DNA of 64,000 nucleotides. It comes from Nocardia cyriacigeorgica (lineage in GTDB: Bacteria; Actinomycetota; Actinomycetes; Mycobacteriales; Mycobacteriaceae). Shown here one piece after another: positions 1 through 9,047 of this stretch (the first letter of the stretch is position 1; each line of letters begins with the position of its first letter). The stretch covers positions 1 through 64,000 of the forward strand of contig NZ_JAAGVC010000030.1 of the NCBI RefSeq assembly GCF_010858045.1. The letters are read 5' to 3'. The notes under the pieces are model-generated. The model had not been told where the DNA came from. It was given only the letters and a program-made list of their open reading frames with translations, and ran no database searches. The position numbers and the translations under genes were made by a program.

Positions 1-113
1 CTGCCGCGTCGATCGCGGCCTCGGTCGGCACCACCACCGCGAGCAGATAGGCGCGCACGCTGCTGCCGTAGACGAAGATCTGCCGGATCAGCGGGCTGCC
101 CGCGAACACCGGT
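1..113 (-). pseudogene. Inverted fragment of the carboxylic acid reductase gene
   Basis: Read on the minus strand this stretch encodes [15 protein letters not shown] followed by LLAVVVPTEAAIDAA. In carboxylic acid reductases (CAR) this is the end of the adenylation domain, the part lying just before the sequence that begins on the plus strand near base 120. The segment is therefore upstream coding DNA of the next gene in reversed orientation. The plus frame of the gene has stops here, at 48-50 and 66-68. The junction is a 10-bp palindrome at 112-121 containing GAGCTC. It may be a real inversion or an assembly/foldback artefact at a contig end; the sequence alone cannot decide. Confidence 0.75.
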
Positions 114-119
114 GAGCTC

Positions 120-1934
120 ACGGCGTCGATCGCCGCCTCGGTGCGTGCGGTGGCGGCCGAGGCCGGGCTGGAACCGTATGAGATTCCGCGCGAGTTCATC
201 GTGGAGACCGAGCCGTTCACGATCGAGAACGGGCTGCTGTCGGGAATCGGTAAGCTGCTGCGCCCGGCGCTGGAGCGCCGGTATGGTCCGCGGCTCGAGC
301 AGATGTACCGCGATCGCGCCGAGGGGCGTTCGGCGCAGCTGCGGGACCTGCACATCAGCGCGGGCGAGGTCGCCGTGGTGGACACGGTGCTGGGAGCCGC
401 GCGCGCCGTGCTGGACTGCACGCCCGAACAGTCGAGCCCGCAGGCGGGTTTCGCCGACCTCGGCGGTGATTCGCTCTCGGCGCTGTCGCTGGCGAAGCTG
501 CTGACCGAGATCTTCGGCGTCGAGGTGCCGGTCAGCGTGGTGACGAGCCCGGCGACCACGCTGGGCGATCTCGCCGAATACATCAGCACCGCAAGGGAAT
601 CCGGTGCGCAGGTGGTGTCGTTCGCGAGCGTGCACGGCGCCGGGGCCGAACAGGTGGCGGCCGCGGACCTGACGCTGGAGAAATTCATCGGCGCCGACAC
701 CGTGGCGGCGGCGCCAGGGCTACCGCTGGCTGCGACGACGTCGACGGTGTTGATCACCGGCGCCAACGGCTACCTCGGGCGGTGGCTGTGCCTGCTGTGG
801 TTGCAGCGGATGGCGGCCGTCGGCGGGCGGGTGCTGTGTGTGGTGCGTGGCAAGGACGCCGACAGCGCGCGCCGCAGGCTCGACGCGGCGTTCGACTCCG
901 GTGATCCCGAGTTGCTGCGCCGCTACCGGGAATCGGCCGATGCCCACCTCGAGGTGATCGCCGGCGATATCAGCGCGCCCCGGTTCGGGCTCGACGAACC
1001 GGCCTGGCAGGAGTTGGCGCGGCGCGTGGACCGTGTCGTGCACTGTGCGGCACTGGTGAACCATGTGTTGCCGTATGAGCAGTTGTTCGGCCCCAATGTG
1101 GTCGGTACGGCCGAGGTGATCCGGTTGGCGCTCACCCATCGGCTCAAGCCGGTGACCTATCTGTCGACGGTGGCGGTGGCCGCCGACGTCGATCGCACGG
1201 TGTTCACCGAGGGCGGCGATATCCGGGCCGGTAGCCCGGTGCGGCGCAACGGCGCCGGGTACGCCGCGGGGTACGGTAACAGCAAATGGGCGGGGGAAGT
1301 GCTGCTGCGCGAGGCGCACGATCTGTGCGGCCTGCCGGTGGCGGTGTTCCGCTCGGATATGGTGCTGGCCCATCCGCGCTTCCGTGGGCAGCTCAATGTG
1401 CCGGACATGTTCACCCGGCTGCTGATCGGGCTGGCCGCCACCGGACTCGCGCCCGCCTCGTTCTACCGCCGTGCCGGCGACGGTGCGCGGGCGCGGGCCC
1501 ACTACGACGGGCTACCAGCGGATTTCACCGCCGAAGCGATCACCGTGCTCGGCGCCGCCGTCGACGCGGGCCATCACAGCTTCCATGTGGTGAACCCGCA
1601 CGATGACGGGATCTCGCTCGATACGGTGGTCGACTGGCTGATCGAGGCCGGTGTCGCGATCGAACGCGTCGACGACTACGCCGAGTGGGTGACCCGTTTC
1701 GAGGCGGCGCTGCGTGGGCTGCCGGAGCCGCAGCGCAGCGCCTCGGTGCTGCCGCTGCTGCACGCTTTCGCCCGGCCCGCGCCGGCGTTCGCGGGTTCGG
1801 CCATTCCGGCCGCCGAGTTCCGGGCCGCGGTGCGCGCCGCGCAACTCGGCCCGGACGCCGACATCCCGCACCTGAGTGCGGATCTGATCACCAAATACCT
1901 GGGCGACCTTCGATGGCACGGGCTGATCCCGTGA
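120..1934 (+). CDS. car: Carboxylic acid reductase, C-terminal part (partial)
   Basis: CARs reduce aromatic and aliphatic carboxylic acids to aldehydes using ATP and NADPH. The visible part starts at the end of the adenylation domain ([20 protein letters not shown]). It continues through the phosphopantetheine carrier site ([10 protein letters not shown], serine near base 471) and a complete thioester reductase domain with the Rossmann motif [10 protein letters not shown] near base 755 and the catalytic tyrosine and lysine of [10 protein letters not shown] near 1270. It ends with the family-typical DLRWHGLIP. The reading frame is blocked upstream of about base 114 by the inverted segment, so the N-terminal adenylation domain is not joined here. 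A GTG at 141 opens a long frame but lies inside the protein and is not the natural start. Confidence 0.9.
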   Translation, partial: TASIAASVRAVAAEAGLEPYEIPREFIVETEPFTIENGLLSGIGKLLRPALERRYGPRLEQMYRDRAEGRSAQLRDLHISAGEVAVVDTVLGAARAVLDCTPEQSSPQAGFADLGGDSLSALSLAKLLTEIFGVEVPVSVVTSPATTLGDLAEYISTARESGAQVVSFASVHGAGAEQVAAADLTLEKFIGADTVAAAPGLPLAATTSTVLITGANGYLGRWLCLLWLQRMAAVGGRVLCVVRGKDADSARRRLDAAFDSGDPELLRRYRESADAHLEVIAGDISAPRFGLDEPAWQELARRVDRVVHCAALVNHVLPYEQLFGPNVVGTAEVIRLALTHRLKPVTYLSTVAVAADVDRTVFTEGGDIRAGSPVRRNGAGYAAGYGNSKWAGEVLLREAHDLCGLPVAVFRSDMVLAHPRFRGQLNVPDMFTRLLIGLAATGLAPASFYRRAGDGARARAHYDGLPADFTAEAITVLGAAVDAGHHSFHVVNPHDDGISLDTVVDWLIEAGVAIERVDDYAEWVTRFEAALRGLPEPQRSASVLPLLHAFARPAPAFAGSAIPAAEFRAAVRAAQLGPDADIPHLSADLITKYLGDLRWHGLIP

Positions 1935-1966
1935 GGCATCGGTGTCCCCGGGGGCGGGCTGCTCGG

Positions 1967-2887
1967 TCAGGGCTGGAGCACGTAGCGTCCGCGCGTCCCG
2001 CCCTCGGCCATCGCCCGGTGGGCGTCGGCGGCTCGGGACAACGGCAGGACCGCATGCACTCGGGCGGGCAGGCGACCGGACTCGGCGAGGGCGAGTAGCT
2101 GCTCCAGTCGCGTGCGGTCGGACTGGGTCAGCAGCGCGTTCACCGTGATGCCGCGTTCGGGTGCGGGCGCGAGATTGGGCCGGACACCGACAAAGGCGCC
2201 GCCGTCGCGGACGGGGGTCAGGCCCCACGTCTGCTGTGAGCTGGTGTCGACGACCGCGTCCCAGCCCGGTGCGGCCTCGGTGACGAAGTCGGCGCCGAGA
2301 CCGCGCACGAACGCCTCGTCGGCGGGGCGGGCCAGACCGGTCACCTTCCAGCCGCGCTCAGGGGCCAGCGCGGCCACATAGGCGCCGATCGCACCGGCCG
2401 CGCCGGTCACCAGCAGCCGGTTGCCGTCGGCGGGTGCGTCGCCGAGCAGGTCGACGATCCGCGCCGCACCCAACCCGTTGAGCGGCACTGTCGATGCCGC
2501 GACCAGGTCGAGCCCGTCGGGCACCACCGCCACCTCGGCGGCGGGCACGACGAGTTGTTCGGCATACGTGCCGAAGTCACGGTCGAATCCGAGGACCACG
2601 CCGGCGACCCGGGTGCCGGGCGTCAGGTCCACTCCTGGCCCGGCAGCGAGCACGGTGCCGGCGAAATCCCAGCCGAGACCGGTGTGGGCGGGTTGGTCGA
2701 TCATGCCGAGTTCGTGGAAGAAGCCGCTGACGACGCCGAGGTCGGTGGGGTTGACCGGCGCCGCCGCGACCGCCACCCGTACTTCGCCTGGTCCGGGCTC
2801 GGTGACGGGTACGTCGATGATCTCGATCGAATCGGGTCCGCTCGGCGTGCGGACGACGGCGGCCCGGAAAGTTGCTGTGCTGCTCAT
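1967..2887 (-). CDS. NADP-dependent quinone-oxidoreductase-like dehydrogenase
   Basis: A 306-residue medium-chain dehydrogenase/reductase of the zinc-independent quinone oxidoreductase type. It has the N-terminal GroES-like fold (PVNPTDLGVVSG, GLGWDFAGTVLAAGPGV) and a nucleotide-binding motif LLVTGAAGAIGAYVAAL; the cysteine and histidine ligands of zinc alcohol dehydrogenases are absent. The ATG at 2887 is chosen over one 15 bases upstream because GGAGGAG lies at a suitable distance before it. It ends 32 bases from the convergent car gene. The substrate cannot be told from sequence. Confidence 0.85.
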   Translation of the reverse strand: MSSTATFRAAVVRTPSGPDSIEIIDVPVTEPGPGEVRVAVAAAPVNPTDLGVVSGFFHELGMIDQPAHTGLGWDFAGTVLAAGPGVDLTPGTRVAGVVLGFDRDFGTYAEQLVVPAAEVAVVPDGLDLVAASTVPLNGLGAARIVDLLGDAPADGNRLLVTGAAGAIGAYVAALAPERGWKVTGLARPADEAFVRGLGADFVTEAAPGWDAVVDTSSQQTWGLTPVRDGGAFVGVRPNLAPAPERGITVNALLTQSDRTRLEQLLALAESGRLPARVHAVLPLSRAADAHRAMAEGGTRGRYVLQP

Positions 2888-2993
2888 GGGTGACTCCTCC
2901 ATCAGTTCGGTTCTGATGGCTCGACAGTGGTCCCGGGGCTTTGGAAGGCGCTTGGAGCCGGCTTGGAACGCCGTGCCGGTGCCGGGGAGCGGA

Positions 2994-5900
2994 TCAGCTC
3001 AGGTGCGCGTTCCACAATCCGGCGATGGCGTCGGCGCGGGCGAAGTGGGCGTCGGCTTCGGCGTCGCGGCCGAGGAATCGGGCGAGTTCGCCGAGGGTGT
3101 GGGCGACCGGACGCACGGCCAGCGACAGGCTTTCCGCGCCGGCCGGGGGACCGTCGCGGTGGGGGAGCAGGTCGGTGTAGATCTGCTCGGCGGCGGCGCG
3201 GTCGCCGACGGCGAGGATGGCCATGGCGCGCAGGCTGGTCAGGAAGGTGAAGAAGAAGTCGGGGCGGATCGGGGTCGGTGCGGTGCGGGTTCGGCGCGCT
3301 TGCTCGGTGTGGCCGGCGGCGTGCAGGGCGAGGGTGTGCAGATCGGCGACCATGGGGCCGAGTGCCGTGTGCAGGGCGCGGATGTCGTCGAGGTGGTCGC
3401 CGAGGGTGCCCGCGTTGAGCCAGGTCGCCGCGAGCGCCAGGCACAGGAAGCCGGTGGCGTGCACCGATCCGGCGCGTTCCAGGCGTTCGGTGGCGTCGAT
3501 GTAGCAGTGTTCGGCGTCGGCGAACCGGCCCTCGATGAGCAGCAGTGAGGCCAGCGCGATCTCGGCGGCGCCGATCGCCTCCGGCATCCGGTAGGTGCGG
3601 GCCAGTTCGAGTGCCTGCCCGATCAGCTCGCGCATGGTGGCCGGGTCGTTGGCCCCGGCGGCGTTGGCGGCCAGGTTGAGCAGCCCGGTCACCCGGTAGA
3701 CGGGCAGATCGTGCTCGATGCCGATCCGCACCAGCTCACGGGAGTACTCTTCCCGGCCCGAGTCGCGTGCCAGGACCAGTAGCGCCCCGGCGCGCAGGCG
3801 CGGTGAGGCGGCCAGTGCCAGCGCTTCCCGCCCGGCCGCCATGACGGTCGGGTCTGCTTCGCCGACCAGTTCGTGGGTATAGGCGATGAGCAGGTGGGCG
3901 CGCACCTCTGCGGCGAGGTCGGTGCGGTCGAGCAGTCGGCGGAGGCGGTCGACGATGGGATGGTCGACCGTACCGTAGGTGCGGGCAAGCCAGGGGGTGG
4001 GTTCGGTCCAGGCGGTGAACGCCGCGATCATCAGGTCGTCGCGGCCAAGGGATTCGGCGTAGGTGACGGCGTGTTCGCGGGTCTGTCTGGCCGCGGCGAC
4101 GTCTCCGGCTCTGACCTGGGCGCGCAGCAGCCTGCCGCACAGGTCGATGCGTTCGTCCGGGTCGCTGGAGTTGGCGACGGCGTCGGTGAGCAGTGTGGCC
4201 GCCACGTCGTGGGCGTAGCGGGCCTCGGCCAGTTCGGCGGCGCGCACGCAGTAGCCGACGGCCTTCGGTGAGCCGGCGCGCGCATAGTGGTGGGCGAGGG
4301 CGGCGATATCGCCGGTGCCTTCCAGAGCGGCGGCGATCCTGGCGTGCATCCTGGTGATGCGCAGTCGGCTGACGTCGGTGACCAGTGTGTCCCTGACCAA
4401 TGCGTGGACGAATCGGACCCGCCCTGGCCCGGGCTCGTCGAGCAGCCCGGCGATGACGCCGGCGTCCAGTGCGTCCAGCACGCCGTCCTCGTCGGTGTCG
4501 GCGGCCTGCACCAGCACGTCCACCGAACTTTCCCGGCCCGCGACCGCGGCGAGCCGCAGCACAGCAACACTGCTTTCGGGGAGCCGGGCCAGGCGGCGCC
4601 GCAGGACGTCGCGGACACCGTCGGGCACCTCCGACAACGCGATCAAGGCGCCCTCGCCGTTGAGCAGCCGCGCACTCTCCCGCACATAGAACGGGTTGCC
4701 GCCGGTGCGTTCGGCGATTCCGGTCACGGTCGCTTCATCGGCCCGGCATTCGGCGCGCACGAGCTGGGCGACGGCGGCGCGGTCGAGTCCGGCGAGATCG
4801 AGCCGCAGCGGCGCGGTGCGGGCCAGGGCGGCCAGCGTCGCGGTGAGGTGCTCGCTCTCGTCGGCGCGGTAGGCGGCGACGACGAAGATCGGGGCGCGCG
4901 TGTCGAGGCAGCCGCCGAGTAGTTCCAGCGTGGCGGCGTCGGCCCAGTGCACATCGTCGACGACGATGGCGACCGGACGCTCGGCGGCGGCCGCGGTGAG
5001 AAAGGCCCACACGGCCTGCCGCAGCCGGAACCGCCCGGCGGCCGCGTCACCGGTGACCGCTGCCGCATCCGACAGCAGCGGCGCGAGGTCGTCGGCGAAC
5101 TCGCCGGCCGGTACGGTCGCGGCCACTGTGCGCAGGACCTCGACCCACGCCCAGGCCGGCGGGGCGCTGTCGAGATCGGGGCAGCGTCCGGTGGCCACCA
5201 GCCACCCGTGGTGTTCGAGTCGGGCGGTGAGGTGTTCGAGCAGTGTCGATTTGCCGAGCCCGGCTTCTCCGGTGACGAGCGCGACGCGCCCTCGGGATTC
5301 GATCGCATCGGTCGCGGCCGCCAGTAGTGCGGCGAGTTCGTCGTCGCGTCCGACGAACGTCCCCGCGTCGGGTGTGCCCGGATCGGTGCCGGTTCGAATG
5401 CTGTTGTCCGGCACGGTGTTCGCGTGGGGTGCGTCGTTTCGGGGTGGTGGGCCGGCCTCGCGGAGGATGTCGGTGCGCTGGGTGAGGATCGCCTCTTCCA
5501 GCGCGAGCAGATCCGGTCCGGGGTCAAGGCCGAGTTCGTCGGCGAAGGTGGCGCGGGCGCGGCGGAGCGCGGCGAGCGCATCGGCCTGGCGGCCGCTGCT
5601 CCACAGGGCGAGCGCGTGCAGTCGCCAGCCCTCCTCGCGCAAAGGATGGTCGCGGGTGAGGATTTCGGCGTCGGGCGCCACCGTCGCGGGAAGATCGAGA
5701 CGCAGGCGCGCCGCGAGGTGCAGTTCCCGGGCCACCAGGTGCAGCTCGCCGAGGCGGCCGGTCTCGGTGACAGCCCATGGTTCGTCGGCGAACTCGGCGA
5801 ACGCGGGTCCCCGCCACAGGGCCAGTGCCTCGTCCAGCCTGGCGCGGACCGCGCCGGGGTCGGTGCGCGTGCGGGCCTGGTCGAGCAGTTCTTCGAAACG

Positions 5901-6218
5901 CCAGGCGTCGACCGCCGACTGCGGCAGGCGCAAGGCGTAGCCGGGTGCGGCGCTCACCAGCAGGCGGGCCGGAGTGCGTGGCGGGCGGCCGGGTTCGAGC
6001 AGACGGCGCAGGTTGGAGATGTAGGCCTGCAGCGACGCCAGCGCGCGGGCGGGCGCCTCGCCGCGCCACAGGTCCTCGACCATGCGGTCGACCGGCACGA
6101 CGTGGCCGCGCGCGGCGACGAGCAGGGCGAGCACGCCACGTTGGCGCGGTCCGCCGAGGGGAATGGGTTCGCCGTCGGCTTCGGCCGCGAACGACCCCAA
6201 TACCCGGATGAAGACCAT
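2994..6218 (-). CDS. SARP/AfsR-type regulator with AAA ATPase domain
   Basis: A large transcriptional regulator of about 1074 residues. The N-terminus is an OmpR-like winged helix (FIRVLGSF, GGPRQRGVLALL) followed by a bacterial transcriptional activator domain to about residue 245. After a linker comes an ATPase domain with Walker A GEAGLGKSTL (about residue 315) and a Walker B-like IVVDDVHWAD, then a long helical TPR-like C-terminus. Such SARP-LAL proteins often control secondary metabolism or stress genes. The start at 6218 (MVFIRVLG) matches the family N-terminus; an in-frame ATG at 6230 is possible and more distant upstream codons are not. It is divergent from the gene at 6367 across about 150 bases, which would hold both promoters; that pair or the oxidoreductase downstream may be its target. 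Confidence 0.88.
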   Translation of the reverse strand: MVFIRVLGSFAAEADGEPIPLGGPRQRGVLALLVAARGHVVPVDRMVEDLWRGEAPARALASLQAYISNLRRLLEPGRPPRTPARLLVSAAPGYALRLPQSAVDAWRFEELLDQARTRTDPGAVRARLDEALALWRGPAFAEFADEPWAVTETGRLGELHLVARELHLAARLRLDLPATVAPDAEILTRDHPLREEGWRLHALALWSSGRQADALAALRRARATFADELGLDPGPDLLALEEAILTQRTDILREAGPPPRNDAPHANTVPDNSIRTGTDPGTPDAGTFVGRDDELAALLAAATDAIESRGRVALVTGEAGLGKSTLLEHLTARLEHHGWLVATGRCPDLDSAPPAWAWVEVLRTVAATVPAGEFADDLAPLLSDAAAVTGDAAAGRFRLRQAVWAFLTAAAAERPVAIVVDDVHWADAATLELLGGCLDTRAPIFVVAAYRADESEHLTATLAALARTAPLRLDLAGLDRAAVAQLVRAECRADEATVTGIAERTGGNPFYVRESARLLNGEGALIALSEVPDGVRDVLRRRLARLPESSVAVLRLAAVAGRESSVDVLVQAADTDEDGVLDALDAGVIAGLLDEPGPGRVRFVHALVRDTLVTDVSRLRITRMHARIAAALEGTGDIAALAHHYARAGSPKAVGYCVRAAELAEARYAHDVAATLLTDAVANSSDPDERIDLCGRLLRAQVRAGDVAAARQTREHAVTYAESLGRDDLMIAAFTAWTEPTPWLARTYGTVDHPIVDRLRRLLDRTDLAAEVRAHLLIAYTHELVGEADPTVMAAGREALALAASPRLRAGALLVLARDSGREEYSRELVRIGIEHDLPVYRVTGLLNLAANAAGANDPATMRELIGQALELARTYRMPEAIGAAEIALASLLLIEGRFADAEHCYIDATERLERAGSVHATGFLCLALAATWLNAGTLGDHLDDIRALHTALGPMVADLHTLALHAAGHTEQARRTRTAPTPIRPDFFFTFLTSLRAMAILAVGDRAAAEQIYTDLLPHRDGPPAGAESLSLAVRPVAHTLGELARFLGRDAEADAHFARADAIAGLWNAHLS

Positions 6219-6366
6219 GACCTGGCACATCGTACGCACCACCGCTGTGACCGGTGTTCCAAGTCGGTTCCAGGTGACCTCCAAACCCGCGCACGCAGTC
6301 TCGGAGCAGACCGAACACGGTCCCATCGGACGGAAACGATCCGCCGACCAACCGAGGAGAACCATC

Positions 6367-6810
6367 ATGACGAAGTATCGCTTGACCACCGTGCTGGCCG
6401 TGATCTGCGCGGCCGCGCCCCTGTACTTCGGGCTGAGCTTCCTGCTCGCTCCCGGCAGTGCCCCCGCCGGTTTCGGTATCGAGCCGTGGCCGACCGGCAA
6501 CGCCGACGGCTATTTCGTCGTCAAGGGTGTGCGCGACCTCGCCATCGCGGCCGTCACCTTCCTGCTGCTCGGCCTCGGCCTGCGGCGCGTTCTCGGCTGG
6601 GTGGTGCTGATCCACGCCGCGATCCCGGTCGGTGACGCGCTCGCGGTGGTGTCGCACGGCGGCAGCGTGTCGACGGCGCTGATCGTGCACGGCTCGGCGG
6701 TGGTCGTCGTCGCGCTGACGGCGGTCCTGCTGCTGACCGAGCGGACGCGACCGGCAGGCACCGATCCGGTGGCGCGCGGCCGTGTCGCACGTTCCCTCGT
6801 CGGCGCCTAG
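6367..6810 (+). CDS. DUF4267-like small membrane protein
   Basis: A 147-residue protein with four hydrophobic segments, starting MTKYRLTTVLAVICAAAPLYF. The motif GYFVVKGVRDLAIAA resembles the G-x-R-D signature of DUF4267 membrane proteins, whose function is unknown. GAGGAG lies 9-14 bases before the ATG, so the start is well supported. It stands 57 bases ahead of the hemerythrin gene on the same strand, probably one transcript, and is divergent from the SARP regulator. Confidence 0.75.
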   Translation: MTKYRLTTVLAVICAAAPLYFGLSFLLAPGSAPAGFGIEPWPTGNADGYFVVKGVRDLAIAAVTFLLLGLGLRRVLGWVVLIHAAIPVGDALAVVSHGGSVSTALIVHGSAVVVVALTAVLLLTERTRPAGTDPVARGRVARSLVGA

Positions 6811-6867
6811 CGCCGCAGGCGCATCGAACCGCAAGCGAACACCACCGATGTTGAAAGGCAGGAACAG

Positions 6868-7527
6868 ATGAGCGTCGACACCCAGGACATGAAGATCGTG
6901 CACCGCGCGTTCCGGCGCGAGTCGCGGTTGCTGATGGAGCTCGTGGCGGCGGTTGCCCCTGGTGACACCGCGCGCGCAGCGGTGATCGCCGGCCATTTCC
7001 GCGACTATCGGCTGGGACTGAAGAACCATCATGAGGGCGAGGACGAGCTGCTGTGGCCGCCGCTGCTGTCCCGCGTCGATCTGGGCGCCGATGTCATCCT
7101 GCGGATGCAGCGACAGCATGAGCGCGTCGAAGCCACCTTGGCGAGCCTGGACAGCGCGGTCCCGGCGTGGGAGGCAACGGCCGGTGCCGATGAACGCGAC
7201 GCGCTGGTCGCGGTCCTGGCCGATCACCGGGCGGTCTTGGTCGAGCACCTCGACGACGAAGAGACCATGCTGCTTCCGCTCGCGGCCGACCACATCACCG
7301 ACAAGGAATGGGCGTCGCTGGGTGAGCATTTGGTGGCCAACACACCGAAACCGACTCTGCTCACGCTGTTCGGTCTCGTCCTCGAGGACGCCGACCCGGC
7401 CGAACGTGCGCTGCTGCTGGGTGTGCTGCCGGCACCGGTGCGCGTCATCTGGTACGTGATCGGCCGTCCTCGCTACGTCCGCCACATCCGGCGCGTCCGC
7501 GGGTTCGCTCGGACTGCGGTGCGATGA
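6868..7527 (+). CDS. Hemerythrin HHE domain protein
   Basis: A 219-residue cytoplasmic protein with a hemerythrin-like four-helix bundle in the first 150 residues. Candidate di-iron ligands are seen in order: HRAFRRE, HFRDYRL, NHHEGEDELLWP, HERVEATL, and HLDDEETMLLPL. These proteins bind oxygen, nitric oxide or iron and several actinobacterial members respond to oxidative or nitrosative stress. The C-terminal 60 residues are a basic tail common in nocardial homologues. It is the second gene of a probable two-gene unit and is followed by a strong hairpin. Confidence 0.88.
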   Translation: MSVDTQDMKIVHRAFRRESRLLMELVAAVAPGDTARAAVIAGHFRDYRLGLKNHHEGEDELLWPPLLSRVDLGADVILRMQRQHERVEATLASLDSAVPAWEATAGADERDALVAVLADHRAVLVEHLDDEETMLLPLAADHITDKEWASLGEHLVANTPKPTLLTLFGLVLEDADPAERALLLGVLPAPVRVIWYVIGRPRYVRHIRRVRGFARTAVR

Positions 7528-7535
7528 CCGCGGCG

Positions 7536-7568
7536 CGACCACCGGCAACGACGGGTTGCCGGTGGTCG
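7536..7568 (+). terminator. Hairpin terminator after the hemerythrin gene
   Basis: Two perfect 14-base arms (CGACCACCGGCAAC and its complement) enclose a 5-base loop, starting 9 bases after the hemerythrin stop. There is no T-run, which is normal for high-GC actinobacteria. As a perfect hairpin between convergent units it can serve both strands. Confidence 0.75.
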
Positions 7569-7613
7569 TTCGTCGCCACCCAGACCGGGAGGTGTGGCGA
7601 ACGCCGGGGTGTC

Positions 7614-7976
7614 TCAGTCGAAGCGGCCCAGGGGTTGGGTCGAGTACCGGAACGCGCCACCGAACAGTCGCGACACCGCGAAGTCCACGTACTCGACCGT
7701 GACACCACGAGCCTGCACGTCGCGGCCGACGCGCTCGAAATTCGGGTCGGTGATATAGGTTTCGGCGTCGATGGCCAGACCGTTGGTGGCCATCCCGGAC
7801 TCGCCGACGAAAACGTGGTTGCCGTGGACGAGGACGTCGCCACCTTCGAGGAACGGGCCGGCCTCACCGTCGAGCTCCGGTGCCGGGATCGACACATACC
7901 GACCACCATGCAGAGCGCGTCGATCGACAAAGATCGGCAACCGACCGGCAATTGTCGCTGTCCACGGACGGCCATC
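7614..7976 (-). pseudogene. Degenerate amidinotransferase remnant
   Basis: About 120 codons in one open frame resemble the glycine amidinotransferase / dimethylargininase superfamily: FLEGGDVLVHGNHVFVGESG near the N-terminal side and FGGAFRYSTQPLGRF at the end. In active relatives the last motif reads GGAFRCST-PLRR with cysteine as the nucleophile; here the codon is TAC, tyrosine. The N-terminal half of the domain is missing, and GMATN appears to run straight into GLAIDAETYITD, which are far apart in complete proteins, suggesting an internal deletion. No convincing start codon or ribosome site exists, and the frame runs upstream into the transporter gene. I read it as a decaying, inactive gene. 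Confidence 0.6.
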
Positions 7977-7992
7977 ATGCCCGGCGGCGCGA

Positions 7993-8928
7993 TCATCCGG
8001 CGTGCTCGGCGGGCACGGCCTCGGCCTGGGCGCGAGAAAGCTGCACGGCCGCAACACACATCACCACCACCGACGCCAGCACCACCACGACGCCAACGGT
8101 CCCGGTGTTCAGTGTTTCGTCGAGGACAGTCAGGCCCAGGAACATCGCCGCGAGCGGCTCGGCCACGGTGAACGCCGGCAGCGACGCCGAGAGCGCACCG
8201 ATCTGATACGCGCGCTGTTGCAGATACAACCCCAGCAGGCCCGCCCCGACCATCGTGTACGGCTCCCAGCTGCGCAACACGGTGGCGATGCCGTCGCCGA
8301 ACAGTTCGACCACATGCTGGGTCACCGCCGCCGACACACCGAACAACAGCCCCGCCGCCGCCCCCAGCAGCAGCGCCCGCACCGCGGTGGCCCGCACCGC
8401 GACCGCGGCCGCCACCGCCGCGGCGACGAGCCCGAGCACCAGCATCAGCGGGCCGAACCAGTGTGACCACGGCGCGTCCCGCACCCCCGGCGACGGATCA
8501 CCCACCACCAGGAAACACGCCAGCGCGACCGACAGGGCGATCGCCTGTGCCCAGGCCGTCCGCGTCACCGGTCGGTCGTTGTAGCGTGCGGCCAGCGGTA
8601 GCGCGAAGATCAACGACGTCACCAGGATCGGCTGCACGACCAGCACCGACCCCAACGCCAGCGCCACGATCTGGAAGACGAACGCGCCGCCGTCCCCGAC
8701 GATCCCCGCCCACCAGCGAGGACTGCGCGCCAACCCGGCCAGGAAAGCCGCACCCTCGGGCACCTCGGCCGCGGCCCGCTGCTGCGCGACCGCGGCCACC
8801 GCGAACCCGAGCGCGGCGAGGAAGGCACACACCACCGCGGCGACCGGGACATTGCTCACCCGCACCAGTGTGCCGCGCCGGGCGTCGGGTCGGCGGGATC
8901 GACGCGGTACCGACGGCTGAGCGTTCAC
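7993..8928 (-). CDS. EamA/DMT-type transporter
   Basis: A 311-residue inner-membrane protein with about ten hydrophobic segments, of the drug/metabolite transporter superfamily (SNVPVAAVVCAFLAAL at the start of the first helix, ALALGSVLVVQPILVTSL, FTVAEPLAAMFLGLTVLDE near the C-terminus). The last motif is the conserved end of the second EamA repeat. Substrate unknown. The basic first 22 residues may not be translated: a GTG at 8859 gives a start immediately before the first helix. It overlaps nothing real but abuts the amidinotransferase remnant. Confidence 0.8.
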   Translation of the reverse strand: MNAQPSVPRRSRRPDARRGTLVRVSNVPVAAVVCAFLAALGFAVAAVAQQRAAAEVPEGAAFLAGLARSPRWWAGIVGDGGAFVFQIVALALGSVLVVQPILVTSLIFALPLAARYNDRPVTRTAWAQAIALSVALACFLVVGDPSPGVRDAPWSHWFGPLMLVLGLVAAAVAAAVAVRATAVRALLLGAAAGLLFGVSAAVTQHVVELFGDGIATVLRSWEPYTMVGAGLLGLYLQQRAYQIGALSASLPAFTVAEPLAAMFLGLTVLDETLNTGTVGVVVVLASVVVMCVAAVQLSRAQAEAVPAEHAG

Positions 8929-9047
8929 GGGCAGCGTCCTCGCGCGGCCCGTTCAGGAGGGGCCGCGCCGACGCGATCCGACGCGACCGGCTCGGTGACC
9001 GACGCGACGACGTTGTCGCGAACCGGTCGAGATCGCGTGGTGTGCGG

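Noticed and set aside
141-143. GTG at 141 as the real start of the CAR-related gene.
   Set aside because: The family sequence continues upstream of it ([15 protein letters not shown]) and has no start or ribosome site here; the frame is cut by the inverted segment.
6219-6500. Extended N-terminus of the SARP regulator up to 6500.
   Set aside because: These bases overlap the divergent DUF4267 gene and encode no known domain, whereas FIRVLGSF after 6218 matches the family start.
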